20,770 nucleotides of DNA, from the NCBI GenBank assembly GCA_964194535.1, contig CAXMMX010000182.1, forward strand, positions 1-20,770. Reading direction: 5' to 3'. This document shows, one piece after another, positions 1 through 7,328 of the stretch (the first letter of the stretch is position 1; every line of letters starts with the position of its first letter). The DNA is from UBA2767 sp964194535. Its GTDB lineage: Bacteria; Pseudomonadota; Alphaproteobacteria; Rhizobiales; Methyloligellaceae. The notes beneath the pieces were generated by a model that saw only the letters and a list, made by a program, of their open reading frames with translations, was not told the origin of the DNA and did not search any database. Made by a program: the position numbers and the translations under genes.

Positions 1-171
1 CGCAGGCTCGGTTACCAGTCCGGGGATACGCGCGAGTTCGCAATTGAACGCGTAAAGCGCCATGAGGCTGCCCCGCACGCGGCGCGGCGCCATAAGGGCC
101 GTTAAATAGCGGTCCGTGTCGTGCGCGCGCACAGTCTCGAAACTGGTTTGAATGTCTTCAGGGCTCGTCAC
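1..171 (-). CDS. Squalene/phytoene synthase family protein, N-terminal part (runs off left edge)
   Basis: Only the first 57 codons are in the window. They read from a GTG at 171 and stay open to base 1. The GTG has a GGAG about nine bases upstream. Residues 17-57 contain HDTDRYLTALMAP, then LMALYAFNCELARI and LVTEP. This is the typical opening of the alphaproteobacterial branch of the squalene/phytoene synthase fold, where a DRY motif is followed by an ALYAFN helix. That branch includes mitochondrial NDUFAF6, a complex I assembly factor, and is not necessarily a carotenoid or hopanoid enzyme. The catalytic Asp-rich motifs lie outside the window, so enzymatic competence cannot be judged. It sits 29 bp downstream of the Mth938-like gene on the same strand and is probably co-transcribed with secDF. 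The family call rests on a short stretch but fits the conserved neighbourhood. Confidence 0.72.
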   Translation of the reverse strand, partial: MTSPEDIQTSFETVRAHDTDRYLTALMAPRRVRGSLMALYAFNCELARIPGLVTEPA

Positions 172-200
172 CTGCCCGGACTCCGTTACAAGCTGGTGGC

Positions 201-578
201 TTATTCGACGGCCAGAAGCGCCGCCGCAACCGCACGCTCCTCACCCAGCAGTACATTAAAGGTACGGCATGCAGCACCGGTATCCATAATTTCAAGACCC
301 ACGCCCGCCTTTACAAAGGCCTGCGTCACTTCAGGCGGAGGCATGAGCCGCTCGGTGCCGGTGCCCAGCAGAAGGAAATCGATTTTCTTCGCTTGCCTGA
401 AAACGCGCGAAAAAACATCCCGTCCAAAGTCATCAGGCGTAACCGGAGGCCAGCCGTAAATTCCGTTCGGCAATATCAGGAGTGAACCGCGATGGCTCGT
501 CCCGGCAAACCTGAAGCCGCTATTCCCATAGGCATCTATCGGGGCACGTTCAGGAAAGAATGGGCTTTGACCGCTCAT
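201..578 (-). CDS. Mth938-like domain protein (DUF498, NDUFAF3-type)
   Basis: This is a 125-residue single-domain protein, the usual size for the family. Recognisable blocks are the N-terminal FFPERAPIDAYG, a central GSLLILPNGIYGWP, LLLGTG near residues 70-74, and the C-terminal signature MDTGAACRTFNVLLGEER near 98-115. The family includes human NDUFAF3, which takes part in assembling respiratory complex I. The bacterial biochemical role is not settled. The start at 578 was chosen because family members begin just before this conserved block. The reading frame is open upstream to 659, but that would overlap the secF 3' end and has no family similarity. It lies 22 bp after secF and 29 bp before the phytoene-synthase-like gene, on the same strand, so it is probably the penultimate visible gene of the yajC-secDF transcript. 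Confidence 0.85.
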   Translation of the reverse strand: MSGQSPFFPERAPIDAYGNSGFRFAGTSHRGSLLILPNGIYGWPPVTPDDFGRDVFSRVFRQAKKIDFLLLGTGTERLMPPPEVTQAFVKAGVGLEIMDTGAACRTFNVLLGEERAVAAALLAVE

Positions 579-600
579 GGGAAGATCGGGGCAAGAACGA

Positions 601-1548
601 TCAGCCCCCCTCAGCTGCAGGTTCCTTGACCTTGGCGCCGCCCAATCCAGACCATTCACGTTTCACGCCCAGCATGAGCAGCAGGGGCGATGCCACGAAT
701 ACGGAAGAATAGGTGCCGACAAGCACGCCCCACATCATCGCGAAGGTAAAACCGCGGATCACCTGCCCGCCGAAGGTATAGAGCGACAGCAGCGCAACGA
801 GCGTCGTCACCGAGGTCAGAATTGTTCTCGATAGCGTGTTGTTAATCGACAAATCGAGCAATTCCGAGAATGGCATTTTCTTGTATTTGCGCAAATTCTC
901 CCGCACCCGATCAAACACCACCACCGTATCGTTCAGCGAATAGCCAACAATCGTCAAAATGGCAGCGATGATCGATAAGCCGAATTCGAGCTGGAGCAGG
1001 CAAAACAGGCCGATAGTCAGCACCACATCGTGGATAAGCGCGGCCACCGCGCCCAGGGAAAATTGCCACTCGAACCGGAACCAGATGTAAAGCAGCACCG
1101 AGAATATGGCGACCAGAACGGCGATGCTGCCGGACTGGATAAGCTCGCCCGAAACGGTCGGCCCCACCACTTCCACACGCCGGTACTCGACGCTGTCACC
1201 AAGCGTCTCCTTGACCTTGGTAATGGCGTTTTGCTGGTTCTTTTCGCCGCCTTTTTGCTGCTCGATACGAATCATCACATCGGAAGGCGCGCCGAATTCC
1301 TGAATCTGCACTTCACCCACCCCGATAGTGCTGAGGCGAGAACGCATACCAGCCAGATCAATAGGGCCGCTCTTGTTCCGCACCTCGATCAGCGTGCCGC
1401 CCTTGAAGTCGATGCCGTAATTGAGGCCGGCGGTAAAAAACAGGCCAAGCGACGCCAGCATAAGCAGGCCGGAAACGGCAAAACTGATCATGCGGTAACG
1501 AATGAACCCGATCCGGGTGTCGATCGGTATGAATCTTAAACCCTTCAT
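601..1548 (-). CDS. secF: Protein translocase subunit SecF
   Basis: The product is 315 residues, full length for SecF. With SecD and YajC it forms the inner-membrane auxiliary complex that uses the proton motive force to help complete Sec-dependent export. Visible hallmarks are a first membrane helix around 20-40, the DFKGG motif at 47-51 opening the periplasmic domain, VVGPTVSGEL at 127-136, and the RND-type membrane block with GYSLNDTVVVFDR at 202-214, which carries the transmembrane Asp implicated in proton coupling. The ATG at 1548 lies 12 bp downstream of the secD stop, which indicates a tight operon. The C-terminal tail is short and hydrophilic. There is no sign of damage. Confidence 0.97.
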   Translation of the reverse strand: MKGLRFIPIDTRIGFIRYRMISFAVSGLLMLASLGLFFTAGLNYGIDFKGGTLIEVRNKSGPIDLAGMRSRLSTIGVGEVQIQEFGAPSDVMIRIEQQKGGEKNQQNAITKVKETLGDSVEYRRVEVVGPTVSGELIQSGSIAVLVAIFSVLLYIWFRFEWQFSLGAVAALIHDVVLTIGLFCLLQLEFGLSIIAAILTIVGYSLNDTVVVFDRVRENLRKYKKMPFSELLDLSINNTLSRTILTSVTTLVALLSLYTFGGQVIRGFTFAMMWGVLVGTYSSVFVASPLLLMLGVKREWSGLGGAKVKEPAAEGG

Positions 1549-1560
1549 GGTCCCAGCCCC

Positions 1561-3180
1561 TTAAATCGGCACTTCTTGCGGCCGGCGCGCACGCACCCAC
1601 TGGGCGACCATCAACCTGGTCAGCGTGAACGCGGTGAAAACGGATGTGATGATGCCGATAGACAAGGTCACGGCAAACCCGCGGATCGGCCCCGAACCCA
1701 GCCAGAACAGCACCAGCGCGGCGATGAATGTCGTTATGTTGGCATCAAGGATCGTGCCCAGCGCGCGGCTGTAGCCTGAATCGATGGACGCGATTACGGA
1801 TTTTCCCGCACGCGCCTCCTCGCGAATACGCTCGAATATCAGAACATTGGCGTCCACCGCCATACCGATCGTCAGCACGATACCGGCAATGCCAGGCAAG
1901 GTAAGCGTGGCTTGCAGCAATGAAAGTACACCGACAATCAGCGCGATATTCACCGCCAGCGCCAGGTTTGCGAAGATGCCGAACAGCCCATAGGAAATGA
2001 GAATAAAGGCAACCACGGCGACCAGCCCAATCAGGGCCGCAATCTTGCCGGCGGCGATTGAATCCGCGCCAAGGCTGGCGCCAACGGTGCGCTCCTCAAG
2101 GATGGTGAGCTTTGCGGGCAGCGCGCCCGAGCGCAGCAATACCGACAGATCATTGGCTTCCGCCACTGTGAAATTGCCACTGATCTGACCAGTGCCTCCC
2201 AGGATCGGTTCCCGGATCACCGGTGCGGACACCACCTTGTTATCGAGCACAATAGCGAAGGGCCGGCCCACATTAGCCTGGGTCGCGCGCCCGAAACGCC
2301 GTGCGCCCGCCGTGTCGAAACGGAAGGTCACAACCGGCTCGTTGGTCTGCGAATCGAAACCGGGCTGGGCATCGACCAGACTTTCACCCGTCACGATAGC
2401 CCGGGATTTCAAGAGATAGGCTGATGAGAAGCCATCTTCTGACGGCACCAGTTCCGTACCAGGCGGCGCCCGCCCCGACTGCTGGGCCTGCTGAAGGCTT
2501 GAGGTGGTATCGACCATGCGGAATTCGAGCTTGCCGGTCTCGCCGACGAGCGCCTTGAGCCGTGAAACATCCTTGATGCCGGGCACCTGGACGAGAATCC
2601 GGTCCCGCCCCTGACGCTGGATTGTCGGCTCGGTGGTGCCAAAGGCATCGATGCGCCGCCGCACGGTCTCTATGGACGCCTCAATGGCCAAGCCGATGCG
2701 CTGGAACAGGCCCTGGTCGGTGATTTTGAGTAAAATCTGCCCGCCATCGCCGCGCGTCACGTCCAGATTGTTTCCCTGCTGCCCGGCGAATACGAGACCG
2801 CCACTCAACGGCACCGAAAGATTGCGCAGAGCGGTGAAGGCCTTGTCGAAATTCGCCTCGTCACGTATCCGCACGCTAACCAATCTGTTCGGCTGCGAAA
2901 CACGAAGGAGTCTGTAACCGATTTTCCCCTTTCGCAGCACATCACGCACATCGCCGCGAATATTCTTGAGCCAGTCCTGCACGAGCTCCTTCTCGTCCAT
3001 CTGGTAGAGCAGGTGCGCGCCGCCCTGCAAATCGAGACCGAGATTGATCTGCTTGTGGGGTATCCAGCCAGGCAATGCCTCAAGCGTTTTGGCCGGAAAC
3101 AGGTTGGGCAGCGCCACGAGGAGCCCGCCTAGCGAAATGAGCAAAACCAGGATGATTTTCCATCTGGCGAAATGAAGCAT
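1561..3180 (-). CDS. secD: Protein translocase subunit SecD
   Basis: The 539-residue product is an inner-membrane RND-like protein that works with SecF in late steps of Sec export. It has an N-terminal membrane helix (about 8-28), the NLGLDLQGG motif at 46-54, a long periplasmic region with two sub-domains, and a C-terminal six-helix membrane domain with GMAVDANVLIFERIREE at 439-455. The start was set at the ATG at 3180. It is preceded by AAGAGG ten bases upstream, and the product begins MLHFARWK as alphaproteobacterial SecDs do. A GTG at 3228 in the same frame would add 16 residues without family support. The gene follows yajC by 53 bp and precedes secF by 12 bp. Confidence 0.96.
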   Translation of the reverse strand: MLHFARWKIILVLLISLGGLLVALPNLFPAKTLEALPGWIPHKQINLGLDLQGGAHLLYQMDEKELVQDWLKNIRGDVRDVLRKGKIGYRLLRVSQPNRLVSVRIRDEANFDKAFTALRNLSVPLSGGLVFAGQQGNNLDVTRGDGGQILLKITDQGLFQRIGLAIEASIETVRRRIDAFGTTEPTIQRQGRDRILVQVPGIKDVSRLKALVGETGKLEFRMVDTTSSLQQAQQSGRAPPGTELVPSEDGFSSAYLLKSRAIVTGESLVDAQPGFDSQTNEPVVTFRFDTAGARRFGRATQANVGRPFAIVLDNKVVSAPVIREPILGGTGQISGNFTVAEANDLSVLLRSGALPAKLTILEERTVGASLGADSIAAGKIAALIGLVAVVAFILISYGLFGIFANLALAVNIALIVGVLSLLQATLTLPGIAGIVLTIGMAVDANVLIFERIREEARAGKSVIASIDSGYSRALGTILDANITTFIAALVLFWLGSGPIRGFAVTLSIGIITSVFTAFTLTRLMVAQWVRARRPQEVPI

Positions 3181-3233
3181 GTCTGCAAGGCCTCTTAAGG
3201 AGTATCGAGTTACGCGCCGGTTTCTCACCAGGG

Positions 3234-3560
3234 TTATTTCTTGCCGCCGACTGGCTGTGTCTTCGACCGCAAATCTGTAATTGTCGAACGGATGACTTTT
3301 ACCTTCACCCCCTGGGCAAGTTCGACCTGCAATTCATTCTCATCGACCTTGGTGACCTTGCCGACGAGACCCCCGCCGGTCACCACCGTATCGCCACGGC
3401 GCAATGCCGCAACCATTTCGCGATGGTCCTTGAGACGCTTCTGCTGGGGTCTGATAATCAGAAAATACATGATCACGAAGATCAGCAGAAACGGCATAAT
3501 CTGAATAAAAAAATCCCCGCTCCCTGAGGCGCCTTGCGCATAGGCCGGTGTGATCAGCAT
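3234..3560 (-). CDS. yajC: Preprotein translocase accessory subunit YajC
   Basis: This is a 108-residue single-pass membrane protein. It has a hydrophobic helix at about residues 18-40 (IMPFLLIFVIMYFLII) followed directly by the family's RPQQKRLKDHREM motif, and then a small cytoplasmic domain with LRRGDTVVTGGGLVGKV. YajC co-purifies with SecDF and is nearly always encoded just upstream of secD, as here. The ATG at 3560 has an AAGGGAG six bases upstream. It is the first gene of the secDF transcript, with a candidate promoter about 100 bp upstream, and diverges from the DUF815 ATPase gene. Confidence 0.96.
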   Translation of the reverse strand: MLITPAYAQGASGSGDFFIQIMPFLLIFVIMYFLIIRPQQKRLKDHREMVAALRRGDTVVTGGGLVGKVTKVDENELQVELAQGVKVKVIRSTITDLRSKTQPVGGKK

Positions 3561-3658
3561 TACGAACTCCCTTGATTCTGAATTAGCCGGAACACGGCCC
3601 TTGCCGAAACCCTGTATTACCGGAACATGGTGGCCGCACTCAGGGCCGGTTGGCGGCG

Positions 3659-3686
3659 ACTATAATAGCGTCTCTTCGCATTGCAA
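3659..3686 (-). promoter_or_regulatory. Candidate sigma-70-type promoter for yajC-secDF
   Basis: On the minus strand, TTGCAA (3686-3681) and TATAGT (3664-3659) are separated by 16 bp. This places a start site roughly 90 bases upstream of the yajC ATG in the only sizeable gap of the operon. The match is by eye only. The same bases also read TATAAT on the plus strand, but without a -35 element there. Confidence 0.4.
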
Positions 3687-3825
3687 CCGCTTGCACCGCA
3701 ACCATTTAACAGGCTAAGGAGCTTTTTGGCGTATATGGAACTGATTTTTCCGCCATTATTGCGTTATCAACCCTTATCTGACGCAGGTGTTTGCATAAGG
3801 CTAAGAAACGGATATCGCTTCAGCT

Positions 3826-4716
3826 ATGAACTTCGAAGAACCCATTTCAGGACTGTTCAACCGCATCGCCTCGGCTCTGGAACGCCTTGCGCCGCCGTCC
3901 GCGCCGCGAATCGACTTTGATGCGGGTTCAGCATTCGTCTGGCAGGCCGAGCCGGAAGCTTTCTTACCCGTCGAACATGTCAACCGGATTCCGCTGTCAC
4001 TGCTCAAGGGCATTGACCGGATGACAGACATACTGCTCGATAATACCGAAAAGTTTGCCAGGGGGCTGCCGGCCAACAATGCCCTGCTCTGGGGTGCGCG
4101 CGGCATGGGCAAGAGTTCGCTGGTGAAAGCGGCCCATGCGGAAATCGAGCAGCGCCTTTCGAAGGGGGAAAAATCAAAACAGCCTGACAAGGCGTTGAAA
4201 CTCATTGAAATTCACCGCGAGGACATTTCATCCCTGCCGCAATGCCTGCACCATTTGCGCGACTCCAGCCATCGCTTCATCGTATTTTGCGACGATCTGT
4301 CCTTCGACGCCGACGACACCACCTACAAATCCCTCAAGGCCGTTCTCGAAGGCGGCATCGAGGGCCGGCCGCAGAATGTCATATTCTACGCCACCTCGAA
4401 CCGCCGTCATCTGATGCCCCGGGATATGCTGGAGAATGAGCGATCGACCGCCATCAACCCGTCAGAAGCGGTCGAGGAAAAGGTCTCGCTGTCGGACAGG
4501 TTCGGCCTGTGGATAGGCTTCCACAAATGCAGCCAGGGCGAATATCTGGAAATGGTCCATGCCTATGCCGATCATTACAAGCTGGGTGTCGCGAGGAATG
4601 AATTGAAACGCGATTCGCTGGAATGGGCGACCACGCGCGGCAGCCGGTCAGGACGTGTGGCCTGGCAGTTCATCCAGGACGTGGCCGGACGGCTCGGAAA
4701 ACACCTCACCGACTGA
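3826..4716 (+). CDS. DUF815-family ATP-binding protein (AAA+-like)
   Basis: The 296-residue product is a P-loop ATPase with Walker A GARGMGKSS at 90-98 and Walker B FIVFCDD at 151-157. It also has a sensor-1-like ATSNRRHLMPRDM stretch at 189-201 and SLSDRFGLWIGF at 221-232. This arrangement and these strings are typical of the DUF815 family, common in alphaproteobacteria and beta/gammaproteobacteria. No biochemical role has been settled as far as I know. There is no signal peptide or membrane helix, so it is probably cytoplasmic. The ATG at 3826 has no strong Shine-Dalgarno sequence. It diverges from yajC and converges on the LysM/M23 gene, whose stop lies 9 bp away. It is one of only two clear plus-strand genes here. 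Confidence 0.9.
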   Translation: MNFEEPISGLFNRIASALERLAPPSAPRIDFDAGSAFVWQAEPEAFLPVEHVNRIPLSLLKGIDRMTDILLDNTEKFARGLPANNALLWGARGMGKSSLVKAAHAEIEQRLSKGEKSKQPDKALKLIEIHREDISSLPQCLHHLRDSSHRFIVFCDDLSFDADDTTYKSLKAVLEGGIEGRPQNVIFYATSNRRHLMPRDMLENERSTAINPSEAVEEKVSLSDRFGLWIGFHKCSQGEYLEMVHAYADHYKLGVARNELKRDSLEWATTRGSRSGRVAWQFIQDVAGRLGKHLTD

Positions 4717-4725
4717 GCAAAACTG

Positions 4726-6009
4726 CTAGCTGCTGGCCATATATGAGAGCGGGTTGACCGGTTTTGAACCCTTCCGCAACTCGAAATGGAGCTGCGGCTG
4801 ACTGACATTGCCCGACTGGCCCGCCTTGCCGATAATCTGCCCGCGCCGCACGGTATCTCCGCGCTTCACCAGCAACTTGTCATTATGGGCATAGGCCGTC
4901 ACCCAATTGTTGGCGTGACGAATCAGGATCAAATTGCCATAGGGTTCCAGTTCACTCCCGGCATAGGCAACGACGCCGTTTTCAGCCGCCTTGATCGACG
5001 TACCCTTGGGAACAGCGACATTGATGCCGTCATTATGCTTGCCACTGGGCTTGACTCCGAATCCGGCAACGATACGACCCTTCACCGGCCAGCGGAACTG
5101 GTTGCCAGCCATGGGTTCGGGTTTGGGCAGGGTTTTTGTACGCGCAGCCACCCTTTGCTGAGGGCGCGGCGTGGAAATCGCGGTGTTTACCGCTTCTGAC
5201 GCGGACGGCCTGCGGCGTGCCGGGTTAATTACCGGCAGAGGAATATTGGCGCTGCGCGATACAACGCGCACCGGGGCTTGTGGTTGTGAAACGACCTGGC
5301 CTGGGATTTTGAGCTGCTGGCCCGGCCGAAGCAGGTTCGAATTTTTGATGCCATTGGCACGCTGTAGTTCCTGCTGCGTGATGGAGTGCATCCGTGCGAT
5401 CTTGCCGACACTATCGCCGCGCTTCACCGTGTAGCTGGCCGTCATGGTCTGCGGCGCGGGAGAACCTGGACCTGGAATGGTTAGTTTCTGCCCGATGCTG
5501 AGCCGCGTATTTTTCAGATTGTTGGCCGATTTGATCTGCTCGATGCTCACCCCATGACGGCTGGCGATCTTGTAGAGCGTATCGCCCTTCTGCACCGCGA
5601 CGGTCCTGTTGGCCGGCGGCGGCGGCGCAACTGCCTGCATTCTCACCGGCTGGGTCTGCACGGGGCGCGGCGCCTGGTATTGCGGCTGCGGTGGCAAGGG
5701 CGCGGACTGGATTTGACGAGGCTCTGCCGCCGCGTATTGCTGGGGCTGGGGCGGAGGAAGATCCTGCCTGACAACGCTCGTGACGTTCGCCGGTGCACCA
5801 TTTTGGTAGACCGGTTCAGCCGGAACCGGAGACAGCGACGACGTGGTGAGCGGGGTGTCCCCACTGTTATTGGCAAATGCCGGGTAGTCGAATCGCGATA
5901 CGCCGCTGCTGCACGCAGCCAGCATCGCCGCGAGGCCTAAAACAAGGCCTCTACCCGCAAGGCCAAGAATGCCTGAATTCCTGAAAATGGATACTAAAAC
6001 ACCGCTCAT
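4726..6009 (-). CDS. LysM-LysM-M23 lipoprotein, NlpD/DipM-type LytM factor with degenerate active site
   Basis: The 427-residue product is an outer-membrane or periplasmic lipoprotein, with lipobox LAAC and the acceptor Cys at 33. A Pro/Gln-rich linker (about 60-135) leads to two LysM peptidoglycan-binding domains (about 136-179 and 193-236) and a C-terminal M23/LytM domain (about 305-422). The peptidase metal ligands are not intact: the usual HxGxD is replaced by NDGIN (326-330) and the HLHFE motif reads QLHFE (406-410). This matches NlpD/DipM-type factors that activate amidases rather than cleave peptidoglycan themselves. The start at 6009 was chosen for GAGGGG seven bases upstream and because it gives a clean lipoprotein signal. 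An upstream extension to 6108 is open but unlikely. Confidence 0.88.
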   Translation of the reverse strand: MSGVLVSIFRNSGILGLAGRGLVLGLAAMLAACSSGVSRFDYPAFANNSGDTPLTTSSLSPVPAEPVYQNGAPANVTSVVRQDLPPPQPQQYAAAEPRQIQSAPLPPQPQYQAPRPVQTQPVRMQAVAPPPPANRTVAVQKGDTLYKIASRHGVSIEQIKSANNLKNTRLSIGQKLTIPGPGSPAPQTMTASYTVKRGDSVGKIARMHSITQQELQRANGIKNSNLLRPGQQLKIPGQVVSQPQAPVRVVSRSANIPLPVINPARRRPSASEAVNTAISTPRPQQRVAARTKTLPKPEPMAGNQFRWPVKGRIVAGFGVKPSGKHNDGINVAVPKGTSIKAAENGVVAYAGSELEPYGNLILIRHANNWVTAYAHNDKLLVKRGDTVRRGQIIGKAGQSGNVSQPQLHFELRKGSKPVNPLSYMASS

Positions 6010-6159
6010 GATAGGACCCCTCATTTCCTCATGAGAGTAAAACGCCTTACCGGTAAACAACTTGTTAAGGAATGGCGTTTCGGCGCAGAAAATCGCCGAG
6101 TCTGACAAGACGGGATGTCCAGTTGGCTCACATACTCTTGTGCAGCATCAGAACAAGAG

Positions 6160-6402
6160 CTACTGCGTGGCCAGCTTCTCTGACTGAACCCCGGACTGGG
6201 TTTGATCTTCCCGAATGGATGATGTGGTTATTGCAGCGCTCGCATTCGCAGATTTCTTGGTCAATCCGAAAACCGGGAAGCTGAACCCAGTCATGTTTAC
6301 GGCACTGCAACCGGAAATCACGAGCACCATAAACAGTGCCCCACCGACGAATGCAGTACGTGATTTGAGCCACGAGATGATGTGGTGTTGCGTCACGCGC
6401 AT
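6160..6402 (-). CDS. Small lipoprotein of unknown function
   Basis: This 80-residue ORF is supported as a gene by an ATG at 6402 with GAGAGGG eight bases upstream, and by a convincing lipoprotein signal. The signal has a basic/polar N-region, a hydrophobic stretch (FVGGALFMVLVIS, 18-30) and lipobox VISGC with acceptor Cys32 followed by Ser. Under the usual +2 rule the Ser predicts outer-membrane sorting. The mature part, about 48 residues, is Ser/Thr/Ala-rich and low in complexity, with no domain I recognise. It sits between the terminator after pcm and the LytM-factor gene, same strand, 150 bp upstream of the latter. A role near the cell wall is guilt by association only. Confidence 0.62.
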   Translation of the reverse strand: MRVTQHHIISWLKSRTAFVGGALFMVLVISGCSAVNMTGFSFPVFGLTKKSANASAAITTSSIREDQTQSGVQSEKLATQ

Positions 6403-6436
6403 CGGTTCTGCCCTCTCTCTAAAGAGAATTAATGTG

Positions 6437-6462
6437 CTTAAGGCGTAAACAAGCCCTTAAGG
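6437..6462. promoter_or_regulatory. Paired CTTAAGG motif upstream of the small lipoprotein gene
   Basis: Two copies of CTTAAGG lie at 6437-6443 and 6456-6462, 19 bp apart. Their CTTAAG cores are self-complementary, so the pair is both a direct and an inverted repeat. They are 35-60 bases upstream of the 6402 start, where a promoter or operator is expected. No known regulator site is recognised, and the spacing could also allow a weak RNA hairpin. Confidence 0.25.
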
Positions 6463-6527
6463 TGCCGCGACATATGCACTCTCGCGAAGAATTGCCGCTG
6501 CAATATAGCCAGTCACGCCGACCGGTG

Positions 6528-6549
6528 AAAAAGGCTGCAAGCGCCTTTT
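6528..6549 (-). terminator. Intrinsic terminator after pcm
   Basis: On the minus strand, AAAAGGC pairs with GCCTTTT around a seven-base loop and ends in a run of five T. It lies 22 bases past the pcm stop. The stem holds only three G-C pairs, so it may be leaky. The A/T symmetry means it could act in both directions. Confidence 0.5.
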
Positions 6550-6571
6550 GACGCCAGCCTGTTAGCCCTGG

Positions 6572-7222
6572 CTATTTGCCCTGGCCGCGCTTCACCCGGC
6601 CCTTCACCAGCGGCACGAAACGAACCGGGAGCAACTCCTTGTGCTCCAGGCCATCCTCGGTCTTGTCGATCTGTACGAGGTGCTGCGTTTCGCGCGTTTC
6701 CCCCAGCGGCATGACCATGCGTCCGCCGGTTTTCAACTGCTCCAGCAACGCCTTGGGCGCTTCAGGCGCCGCCGCGGTAACAATGATCCGGTCATAGGTC
6801 GCCTGCGGCGGCCACCCCAGCCACCCGTCGCCGATGATGGTTATCACGTTGTTTATGCCGAGCTTCCCGAACTGCTTCGACGCACTTTTTTGAAGCTCCT
6901 TGTAGCGCTCGATGGTCAAGACCTGCCGGCACAGGTGAGACAGGACCGCCGCCTGATACCCGGACCCGGTGCCGATTTCCAGCACCGTGTCTCCGGGCTC
7001 CGGCCCGAGACTCTGGGTCATATATGCGACGATATAGGGCTGCGAGATAGTCTGGCCGCAGGCGAGAGGCAGGGCCGTGTCGGCATAAGCCTGATCGATA
7101 AAGGCCTCTTCGACGAACGCCTCGCGCGGCACAAGCTCCATGGCCCGCAGCACGCGCGTATCATGGATGCCGTGCTTGCGCAGCTGCATGATGAGACTGA
7201 TTAGTTCAAGCGAGCTTCCCAT
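6572..7222 (-). CDS. pcm: Protein-L-isoaspartate O-methyltransferase
   Basis: The 216-residue product transfers a methyl group from S-adenosylmethionine to L-isoaspartyl residues of damaged proteins, starting their repair. Seen in the sequence: VPREAFV (31-37), the catalytic-loop motif TISQPYIVAYMTQ (58-70, with the family's active-site Ser), the SAM-binding VLEIGTGSGYQ (80-90), and the C-terminal block GGRMVMPLG. The start at 7222 was chosen as the ATG giving a family-like N terminus. The frame is open upstream to a TTG at 7294 with no better ribosome site. It follows surE by about 107 bp, the same order as in the gammaproteobacterial surE-pcm-nlpD cluster. Confidence 0.93.
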   Translation of the reverse strand: MGSSLELISLIMQLRKHGIHDTRVLRAMELVPREAFVEEAFIDQAYADTALPLACGQTISQPYIVAYMTQSLGPEPGDTVLEIGTGSGYQAAVLSHLCRQVLTIERYKELQKSASKQFGKLGINNVITIIGDGWLGWPPQATYDRIIVTAAAPEAPKALLEQLKTGGRMVMPLGETRETQHLVQIDKTEDGLEHKELLPVRFVPLVKGRVKRGQGK

Positions 7223-7328
7223 CACATACCGTTTTGTGGCGAACCGCCCCGTCCAGTGGTGTGTAAAACCTATTATCCCGTGATTCTGGCGCAATTGCTG
7301 CCAATATTCTCAGCCGCGGGAGAAAAAC

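Noticed and set aside
3181..3228. N-terminal extension of SecD to a GTG at 3228
   Set aside because: The added residues are not part of known SecD N termini, and the ATG at 3180 has a properly spaced ribosome site.
3735..3920. Possible small plus-strand gene starting MELIFPPLL, with AAGGAG upstream
   Set aside because: The AAGGAG is 13 bases away, too far, and the frame runs into the DUF815 gene out of frame with no homology.
6215..6448. Plus-strand 77-codon frame opposite the small lipoprotein
   Set aside because: No ribosome site. The minus-strand frame has both a Shine-Dalgarno sequence and a lipoprotein signal.
6641..7204. 187-codon plus-strand open frame antisense to pcm
   Set aside because: Shadow of pcm with no recognisable features or ribosome site.
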